A stretch of DNA of 64,000 bases from Beta vulgaris subsp. vulgaris (taxonomy: Eukaryota; Streptophyta; Magnoliopsida; Caryophyllales; Amaranthaceae), in the NCBI RefSeq assembly GCF_026745355.1, contig NC_079202.1, positions 34,561,707-34,625,706 on the forward strand. The letters run 5' to 3'. Made by a program: the position numbers and the translations under genes. Under the pieces are notes generated by a model. The model searched no databases and was not told the origin of the DNA. It worked only from the letters and a program-made list of their open reading frames with translations. Below, in pieces: positions 56,011-64,000 of this stretch (its first letter is position 1; each line of letters opens with the position of its first letter).

Positions 56011-57609
56011 ATAGTACCAGTTTTAGCCTCTTGCATATAGAATTTTGGTTATATAGTGTAGTTTTGTATGAAAATTTTTAATTTGATTAAGGGGAAGAAT
56101 TGAATTATGGATTGAATAATTAATTGAAATTGATTTAATGGAGATTTATTTACTTACATTTTCAAATACAAGTGACCAAAAATTTTAACCCTCTAAACCC
56201 TAATTTTGTCTAAATTTAAAATCTTATTTTGGATCTTTAAATTTCGAATATTAAATTCATATTATTAATCTGATTTTCATGTTTAAAATTGTTAATGTAT
56301 GAAAATTTATTCATGTGAAAAGTGTTTTATATGAATATCCCAAAAATTAATTAAAATAGAGATTTTAATTTAATTTTCTGAATTAGGCATAAAAGAGTTT
56401 ATGTTTAATTTAATCAAGATCACTAAATTAATTTTACAAAAGGTTGTAATTTTAATTTCCATCAAATAAAAGAATAAGAAAAAAGAAAAGAAAAAAATTT
56501 GAAAGATGGAGGAAGAGGACCCAGTAAAAAAAATTTAATCAAGATTTTGAAAAAGTTAAGTGAATTTCAATTATGTTCAATTATTTAATTTTCACTGGGT
56601 CATAAATTAAAATCCATAATTTGATTCGTCTATCTAATAAAAATTAGTAGGTTAGATTTTATAGGATAGAATCTTTAGGTGATTAGAAATTACTTAAATT
56701 CTTTATCCTCTTGCTTAAATTAAGAATATTTGGTATTTTAATTATTGACAAGTATAATATGTGATATTATTATGTGGCTTTTATATTTTGATATAATTGC
56801 TATGTATGACTAGTATGACCCAAATTAAGTTAGACAATACGATATGCGTATCGCAATGTATTCTTGTAATTTTAAATACGATCTGCATATTGTTAAGTAT
56901 TTTTGTAAATTATTTAATTTAGTTATTATTTAAATTATTTTTATACTTATGTAATCCAAAGACAAGCCCATCAAGAGAAGGCACATGGATAAGGTTGATG
57001 GAGATCCATGAATAGTACAAGAAGGTGCCAATGATGCTTAGTTCCTAGGATTAGAGGCCATAATAGATCAATTTAAATTTTGCATTTTATTATTCTTTAA
57101 AATGCTTATAAGTTTATTGTATGTTGTTTGTTGATGCGCTAGAGTTCACTAATTCATAACATAGTAAACTTAAGGCCCATAAATATTAAGGTTTGCTTTT
57201 CCAAACATAAAGTACTTATCAAACCCTTAATTAATAGTAATAGGTCATGCCTCTGCAGGGTGTTATCATTAATTTTGGGATATAAGGAAAAATTGCGAAT
57301 TTTACAACAAAATTATCAAAGTGTTTTGAATTTTGAAGCAAGAGATAGTTAAGAATCCGATGTTTATCCATCTAAACAAGAGTTATAAATTGTTATAATT
57401 AGTAAAAGAGTTTACTTACCTTGATAATGTAACGTTAAGATAAGGCCTCCGTTTGCTTAGTGTTGCATGTTGATTGGATCTTGTAAATCACTTATTTATA
57501 TGGGACTTTTAATTTTGAATAGGTGGTAAACCTGGAAACTTTTACATGTTTTAGGTTGCTTTATAAACATAAAATTGAACTTTGCTTTATTTTTCTATCT
57601 GTAGATACC
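56011..57609 (+). other. Copia internal leader, no genes
   Basis: 1.6 kb of AT-rich sequence between the left LTR and gag. No coding sequence or clear nested element; plausibly the element's long 5' leader, perhaps with unrecognised insertions. Confidence 0.5.
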
Positions 57610-58440
57610 ATGTCTAACAACAACAACAACAACTCCGGTTTCAACATTCGTCCTTTTCTGGAAAAGGACAGACTGAATGGTGGAAATGTCCTTAACTGGA
57701 AAAGGACCTTAAGACTCGTTCTGAGGTTTGAGGGTCGAGAGGACGTCTTAGATACCCCACTTCCTGTTGCGACTGATGAATCATCTGATGCAGAAAAACG
57801 CCGCGCTAAATAGGCTAATGATAAATCTATACCAATCACTTGCATGATGATAGTAGCCATGGAGCCAAACCTCCAAAAGAGGTTCGAAACCAAGGATGCT
57901 TATAGGATCATGCAAGAGCCGCGGGCCATGTTTAAAACTCAGGCCCGAGTTGAGCTGTATGAGACTAATAGGGAGATACTTGAATGTCACATGAAGTCGG
58001 GTCAAGCTGTTGGCCCCCATGTTTTCGCAATGATGGGTCTTTTCGAAAACATGGAAAGACTTGGATTCCCTTATAGGTTGAGTTGGCTACTGACATCATT
58101 CTCCACACATTGCCTAACAATTTCAATCAGTTCAGAATGACCTAAATATGAATGAGTCAAAAAGACTTTGCAAGAGCTGCATGGATTGTTGGTCAATGCT
58201 GAAAGGAACATCCCTAAGGTTGAACCAAAGAAAGCGGTTTTTATGGTTCAAAAGGGAAAGGGTTTGGAGAAGAAATGGGCATGAAAGAAGGATAAAGGCA
58301 AGCAAGTTGCCATTGTTGCTGAAAAACCTAAGCCAACCCCTAAGCCATAGGTCGTTGCGGAAAGCAAGTGCTTCCACTATCACAAGATAGGGCACTAGAA
58401 GAGGAACTTCCTGTATATGGAGGAGAATAAAGAAGTCTGG
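57610..58440 (+). pseudogene. Copia gag
   Basis: The ATG at 57610 opens MSNNNNNNSGFNIRPFLEKD, then LNGGNVLNWKRTLRLVL, RIMQEPRAMFKTQARVELYE and FENMERLGFP, the usual capsid region of plant Ty1/copia elements. A stop at 57811-57813 and frame shifts from about 58075 break it. The zinc-knuckle region near 58360-58410 (KCFHY followed by a short frame) is degenerate. Confidence 0.85.
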
Positions 58441-58859
58441 GCTTCACTTCAGGTATATATGTTATAGAAATCAATTTGATTCTACTTCTTTATGGGTATT
58501 TGATACGGTTGTGGTTCTCACATAGTTAATGATGTGCAGGGACTAAAAAGAAGTAGGAAGTGGCAAAAGGCGAGGTAGAGCTACGCGTTGGAAATGGAGC
58601 ACGAGTTGCTGCACTTGCCTGGGAGCTATAGTCTACACTTGCCATTGGGCATTTTTAGAAAAATAATTGTTATTTTTGTTCCTCAATAACTAAGAACATA
58701 ATTTCTGTTTCAGTTTTGGATTCTGAAGGTTTTTGTTTGAAATAAAGAACAAATGTTGTTCCATTTCTTACAATAATATGTTCTATGCCAGAGCTAATTT
58801 GATAAATGGTTTATATGTGCTTGATAATCATTACAAGTCTATAACATAGATAGCAAGAA

Positions 58860-59722
58860 AAAAATCAAATGATTCTAACCTAACCTATATTTGGCATTGC
58901 CGAATGGGTCATATAAACCAAAAGCGATTCACAAGTTACAAAAGGATGGTATAATTCCATCATTTGATTTCGAATCATTTGATGTATGTGAATCATGCTT
59001 AATGGGAAGATGACAAAATCACCATTTACTGGAAAAGGTGAAAGGGCCAGCGATCTTTTAGGATCATACATACAGATGTAGTGTGGTCCTATGAGCACAA
59101 AGGCAAGGGGAGGGTTTAATTACTTCATCACCTTCACTGATGATTTGAGTAGATATGGCTATATTACTTGATGAAACATAAGTCGGAATCTTTTGATAGA
59201 TTCAAAGAGTTCCAAAATGAAGTACAGAATCAACTTGGTAAGACAATAAAAGCACTAGTGATCCATGTGGTGGTGAATATTTGAGCCAAGAATTTGATGA
59301 TCATCTTAACGGTTGTGGAATTCTTTCACAATTAACTCCACCAGGAACACCACAGTTGAATCGAAACTTGCTAGATATGGTTCGATCTATGATGAGTCTT
59401 GCTGATCTACCGATTTCTTTTTGGGGATACGCTCTCGAAACTGCTGCACACACACTAAATAGGAGCCCGTCAAAGGCTGTAGAAAAGACTCCATATGAGT
59501 TATGGAATGGAAAATCCAAACTTGTCTTTTCTTAAAATCTGGGGATGCGAGGTCTATGTAAAGCGGTTACTATCAGACAAACTCGCACCCAAGTCAGATA
59601 AATGTCTCTTTGTGGGATACCTAAAAGAGACAAGGGGTTATTACTTCTATAACCGTCAAGAGAACAAAGTGTTTGTTGCTCGTGATGGTGTCTTTCTTGA
59701 AAGACAAGTGGGAGTAAAATAA
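58860..59722 (+). pseudogene. Copia integrase
   Basis: The pre-integrase motif IWHCRMGHIN lies near 58890, with the CESCLMG zinc-binding half near 58990. The core includes TKARGGFNYFITFTDD near 59105-59145, GGEYLSQEFDDHL near 59270 and SFWGYALETAAHTLNRSP near 59420-59470. The tail LFVGYLKETRGYYFYN is at 59610-59655. Frameshifts and stops occur near 59000, 59080, 59175, 59250 and 59535. Confidence 0.88.
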
Positions 59723-59959
59723 CACTCGAAGAAATTCGAGATGAGCAACAACTGGACGTGGCTCACACCATGTCAGAGACGACCCATCAAGATGAAAGTC
59801 ATGTTCTAGAGATGACGTATTCAACGCGTGAACCTCCTACCGTCCCACTTGAACTTGATTCAAGCGAAAATCTTCGAAACGTTGAAGAAACATTTCTCTT
59901 GATTCTCAGACCCCGTGTAGGTCTAGTAGACCAAGGATTCCAAACAAAAGGTTGGTTGA

Positions 59960-61506
59960 TTTCCTAATGACTGAAAATTCTGAAATTCAGAACCTACTAC
60001 CTACAAACAAGCTTTGACGAGCCCAGACTCTGAGAAATGGCTTGAGGCCATGAAATCCGAGTTAGACTCCATGTCTGAGAATAAAGTTTGGACACTGGTT
60101 GACTTGCCTGATGGGGTTAACCCTATTGGATGCAAGTGGGTGTCAAATTGAAAACAGACAAAGATGGAAATGTCTATGTCTACAAAGCAAGACTGGTTGC
60201 AAAAGGATTAGAAATTCATGGTATAGTATGATGAGACCTTTTCTCCAGTAGCAATGATTAATCAATTCGGATACTTTTAGCGATTGTTGCATTTTACGAT
60301 TACGAAATTTGGCAGATGGATGTGAAAACTGCATTCTTGAATGAGGATGTGTACATGACACAACCTGAAGGTTTTGAGGATCCAGAAAATCCTAAAAGGG
60401 TTTGCAAGCTTCAGAAATGCATTTATCGATTGAAGCAGGCATCTCGGAGCTGGAATCTTCGGTTTGATGAGGCAATCAAACAATTTGGTTTCATCAAAAG
60501 CGAAGAAGAATCTTGTGTTTACAAGAAGTTTAGTGGGAGCAGCTTAGTCTTCTTGGTTCTGTATGTAGATGACATACTAATCATGGGAAAGACATACCAA
60601 TGCTTGAGTCAGTCAAGGAATGGTTAAAAAGTTGTTTCTCTATGAAGGACCTTGGAGAAGCTGAGTACATACTGGGAATCAAAATCCATAGAGATAGGTC
60701 TCGAAGGATGATTGGGCTAAGTCAAGAAACTTATATTGATAAGGTTCTTGAAAGGTTCAACATGGAAAACTCGAAGAGAGGGTTTCGTTCCCATGTCACA
60801 TGGCATATCGCTTAGCAAGAGTCAGTGCCCGACTGAGTCTAATGAGGTAAAGCGAATGAGTAGCATTCCTAATGCTTCGACTATAAGATCCATCATGTAT
60901 GCCATGATATGTACTCGACCTGATGTTGCATATGCCTTGAGCATGTGTAGTAGGTTCCAAGCAAATCCAAGAGAAGCACATTGGACTGCAGCTAAGAGCA
61001 TCCTTAAGTACTTGAGGAGGACTAAAGGCATGTTCTTAGTCTATGGGGGACAAAGTGAGTTGGTTGTTGAAGGTTACTCTGATGTAAGCTTCCAAACCGA
61101 CAAAGATTATTATCGCTCTTAGTCATGGTATGTCTTTCATCTAAATGGAGGAGTAGTGAGCCGGAAGAGCTCAAAGCAAAGCACTGTAGCAGACTCCACG
61201 ATAGAATCATAATACCTAGCAGCAGTTCAAGCAGTTAAGGAAGCAGTTTGGATAAAGAAGTTCTTAATAGAGTTGGATATTGTACCTAATGCTCAGGAAG
61301 GAATTGAGTTGCCCCGTGACAATAATGGTATTATTGCACAAGCAAAAGAACCAAGGTCACATAACAAATCCAAACATGTGATGAGGAAATTTCACCTCAT
61401 TGGAGAGGTAGTTGACAGGAAGGATGTCAGAATCTACAAAGTTCATACATATGAGAATGTGGCTGATCCGCTAACTAAACCACTACCTCAACCCAAGCAT
61501 TGCTAG
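59960..61506 (+). pseudogene. Copia reverse transcriptase and RNase H
   Basis: RT begins with EWLEAMKSEL-like sequence near 60040, then NPIGCKWV, WQMDVKTAFLNEDVYMTQPEG at 60310-60370, YRLKQASRSWNLRFDE and the catalytic LYVDDILIMG near 60560-60590. RNase H: CTRPDVAYALSMCSRFQ (60910-60960), the AAVQAVKEAVWIKKFL stretch near 61220-61265, and the C-terminus ADPLTKPLPQPKHC with TAG at 61504-61506. Breaks near 60150, 60210, 60600, 60770, 61120 and 61210. Confidence 0.9.
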
Positions 61507-61526
61507 GGCTATAGGCTCGAAGCAAA

Positions 61527-62938
61527 TGTTGGAGTGGCTTTAGATTGTACTAGGTTTAGATAAACTTGTTACAATGTAAAGACATGATTTTGCTATTTAT
61601 GTTTACGAGAATAAATTTATCTTATTTAATTTTTGGTTTGGTATTAAATAAAATGTCCAAAATATATCTTGAATTCTATGGTTTTGTCAAATATGTGATT
61701 TGATGAATGAAACCCATAAGTGAACAGAATTCATAGTATATATTAAAGTTTCTAATCTAAGTCATTAAATTGGACATAAATGACTTTTTAAAAGGATAAG
61801 CAAATAAGATTGATTGATTGCGTCGTTTCATGGGCTATGGGAACATGGAGATGTTTAACAATCATATGGATATGTATAGTTGATAAATAGTCGAAGTAGA
61901 CCTACTTAGAAGTTTTATAACTTCAAAATTATATTAGTAGATTCCTAAGACATAAGTGGCACACTACTTAACCCAATGATTAATATAACTTTGATATTGT
62001 CAAACGTCATGCCGTAAAAGGAGACTATAAAGAATGCATTCAGGTTGTGCTAAAACTTGAGTGGCAGTATTGGTTGCCACAAGATTGAAAAGGTGCTCCT
62101 ATATGAGATAGGATAGGTGTCTTGGCCCCGTGAAGAGCGAAAATTGAAAAAATGCATGGCCTTGCTCAAATGGATCATTTGATGATCATTTGTTTGTCAA
62201 TTCGAACTCGGATTTCAAGGATTAATTTGAAAACTAGTATGGATGATATAGAAATATGATCATACTATCGAATTAAGACACTAAGAGACTTAAGGAATTG
62301 AAACATTGCACACTCGTCTTGGACAAGTGGGATATTGAAGGATTTATGTCCTCGACTTAAATGCAACTACTAACTATATTATGGATCGTATTATGGAGAT
62401 ATTGTTTTATACGTTATGCTAGAGAATGCTATAGAATTTCGGATTAGGAAATTTTAAACCCGAAGCCCAATATAATGGATCGTATTAGGTCACACATAAA
62501 ACCTTGGATCAACAAAAGAAACCTAAAGCCAATAATGGGCCCTAGGGTGGCCGACCAAGATGAGGGGAGAGGGGAAGTAATTCTAACCTAAATATATTTT
62601 TATATTTGCTTAGCAATCAAAAGAATATACAAGATATCTCTTATTATTCTTCTCTCTCATATTCTTTCCTAAAGTTACAAAAACTCCATTAAAGTAGAAG
62701 AATAATTTCTTCCTTCCAACTAGCATTGGTGGAGAGTTTATCCGGATTGGTGGACCAAGTAGAGGAATCACAATTGCGGTTCTTGCTCCGGGTTATATCA
62801 AACTTTGTGGAATTCACGCTACAAAGGTTAATTTTAAAATTTTATGTGATCCTTGATTGTATATGCATGTGATTCTGTTTGAAGTGGTTATGAATTAGAT
62901 TCATGAAATTCCGCTTATAGTACTTAGAAATTCCTACA
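61527..62938 (+). repeat. Right copia LTR, 1.41 kb
   Basis: TGTTGGAGTGGCTTTAGATTG to GAAATTCCTACA, matching the left LTR apart from single-copy status of the 315-bp segment, many point changes and about 45 bp near 62780-62825 that are absent from the left copy. Confidence 0.9.
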
Positions 62939-63603
62939 AGATATAGGTGTAGTATGATGATGGAGTAATATGTTACGGGCGTAGGATTTAGGTGGCAAGT
63001 GTCAATGGATTTGTGAGACGAGTGGTAGAATTATAGTATTAGGTTTTGTAGGTGTCGAGAGCTTTTGAGTGAGCCGTGGGTTATGAGTGATCTATGAGAT
63101 TTATGAGTGAACCATGATATTATCCAGTGAGTGATTAGGGAGGAGGTATTATATAGAGTAGGTTTAGGTTTAGGTAGTTGAATTGCAATAGATTTTCGAA
63201 AACAATTAGGTTTTTAAAAGATTTTGGAAAATAGTTCGTAGGTTTCTAAAAGATTTTTATTACTTCATAAAAGATTTTAAAAAGTAGTTAGATAAAAGAT
63301 ATTTAAATAACAAGTTTGGTAAATTATTGTATTTTGTAGAAGATACTTTTTTATTAATAACATTAATTAATTCTATTAATTAAATAAGGCTTTAGAAAAT
63401 GATTTTTTTAAAATTAGGCTTTCATAAAAACTATTTATAAAAAGGGTGTTCGGAAATGAGTTAATAAAAAGAGGTTATGAAATGGTTTAGTCTTAAAACA
63501 GTTTATTTTAAACTCATTCCTTATTGTTTCATCGATCTAAACCAATTGAAGTAGGGTAACCATTATAGGGTACTAATTGGGGAGACAAGATTATGTGCCT
63601 ACA
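62939..63603 (-). other. Right (5'-terminal) part of the Tat/Ogre LTR
   Basis: Continues the LTR beyond the copia insertion and includes its - strand start at 63603. AT-rich, no ORFs. GATGATGG and GTAGGTTTTT-type words are shared with the other side. Confidence 0.6.
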
Positions 63604-64000
63604 GAAGCCCCACTTTATTTTATGTTTGCAAAACTAAAAGTCAAAGTATACGTGTTGGGACAGAGAATGATTCTAGATGCTCTACAATCCAAAATCACTC
63701 TTTTACGCCAGTATCGGCGAAATAAGCGAAAGTTTTAGGATCAGACATGTGTGAAACATATTTCCAAAATAATTGTAAATTTGCAAAAAATGAAATGCAT
63801 GAGCTATTATGGTCCGGCTCATATTGGGTTAGAGCTATTATGGTCTCGCTCAAGGGTGTTGATGAAGATGGTAGAGCTATCATGGTCCAGATCACGACAG
63901 GATAGAGCTATTATGATCCTGCTTCAGGGTGTTGATAATGTGTAAAGTTATTATAGTCCGACTCACAATGGTATAGAGTTATTATGGTCCCGCTCCAAAG
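63604..64000. repeat. Start of another repeat with GAGCTATTATGGTCC units
   Basis: From about 63800 the word AGAGCTATTATGGTCC with variants occurs six times (near 63803, 63831, 63872, 63904, 63937-63950 and 63975), alternately followed by GCTCAAGGGTGTTGAT- and CACAATGG-type spacers, and it runs off the window. Likely part of another LTR or a minisatellite; 63604-63800 shows nothing else. Confidence 0.7.

Larger units (their letters stand above)
51467..62938 (+). mobile_element. Degenerate Ty1/copia retrotransposon with rearranged left end
   Basis: LTRs at 51542-56010 (with a solo LTR inserted) and 61527-62938 start TGTTGGAGTGGC; the left ends CCAACA and the right CCTACA. Between them lie copia-order genes: gag, integrase, RT, RNase H. 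Unusually, about 75 bp left of the left LTR (51467-51541) duplicate the end of the internal region (GGCTGATCCGCTAAC..., as at 61462), which normally precedes a 3' LTR. The left end is therefore a recombination product. All genes are broken. Confidence 0.88.
49127..63603 (-). mobile_element. 5' LTR of a Tat/Ogre-type Ty3/gypsy element, interrupted by a copia insertion
   Basis: On the - strand the LTR starts TGTAGGCACATAATCTTGTC at 63603, like the TGTAGACACC...TTTTGTC starts common in this lineage, and ends GTACCA at 49127 next to the primer site. Subtracting the copia element at 51467-62938 leaves about 3.0 kb, a usual LTR size for the group. It contains the hairpin minisatellite at 49707-50190. 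The matching 3' LTR and body are not in the window. Confidence 0.65.

Overview
The window looks like nuclear DNA of a flowering plant, most likely a eudicot. It has a spliced plant-specific gene (GIGANTEA), plant-type CACTA, Ty3/gypsy, Ty1/copia, Helitron and MITE elements, GT-AG introns and AT-rich non-coding DNA. I cannot name the species from the sequence alone.

Layout. (1) 87-9403, + strand: the C-terminal ~74% of the clock and flowering regulator GIGANTEA in seven exons; the N-terminal exons lie left of the window. The last intron carries a Stowaway-like MITE, Helitron-like DNA and a second, perfect small MITE. (2) 9404-13689: GI 3' flank, a possible 3' exon of an unidentified convergent gene (9989-10177, -), a 1.5-kb long-inverted-repeat element (10270-11808) with a Tourist-type MITE inside it, and the left part of an old element. 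(3) 13690-44423: a solo LTR (TSD CCTGT) split by a 29.2-kb CACTA (En/Spm) transposon at 14583-43742 (TSD AAT). The CACTA encodes, on the - strand, a TNPD-type transposase (about 42.3-39.0 kb) and a second gene (38.8-15.2 kb) that joins a Ptta/En-Spm TNPA-like region to a Ulp1-like (C48) cysteine protease domain. Both genes carry stops and frameshifts. One intron of the second gene (18461-38178) consists, from splice donor to splice acceptor, of about 56 tandem copies of a ~170-bp monomer. That array is split by a young 10.2-kb Ty3/gypsy chromovirus (27443-37662, - strand, 2.5-kb LTRs). (4) 44424-47551: remains of a gene with a 'putative gypsy-type transposase' domain and a coiled-coil C-terminal ORF. 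(5) 49105-63603: a Tat/Ogre-type 5' LTR with an adjoining tRNA-Arg-type primer site, oriented on the - strand. A degenerate Ty1/copia element (51467-62938) interrupts it, and the copia left LTR is itself interrupted by a solo chromovirus-like LTR (52775-55544, TSD GAATG). (6) 63604-64000: start of another short-period repeat.

How it fits together. Only GIGANTEA is a clear cellular gene. The rest is a nest of insertions whose order follows from what interrupts what: gypsy-type-transposase element, then solo LTR, then CACTA with an expanding intronic array, then chromovirus; and separately Tat/Ogre LTR, then copia, then solo LTR. The most notable structure is the CACTA intron that has become a satellite-like array of its own sequence, so that each monomer carries a copy of the host intron's 5' splice-site sequence.
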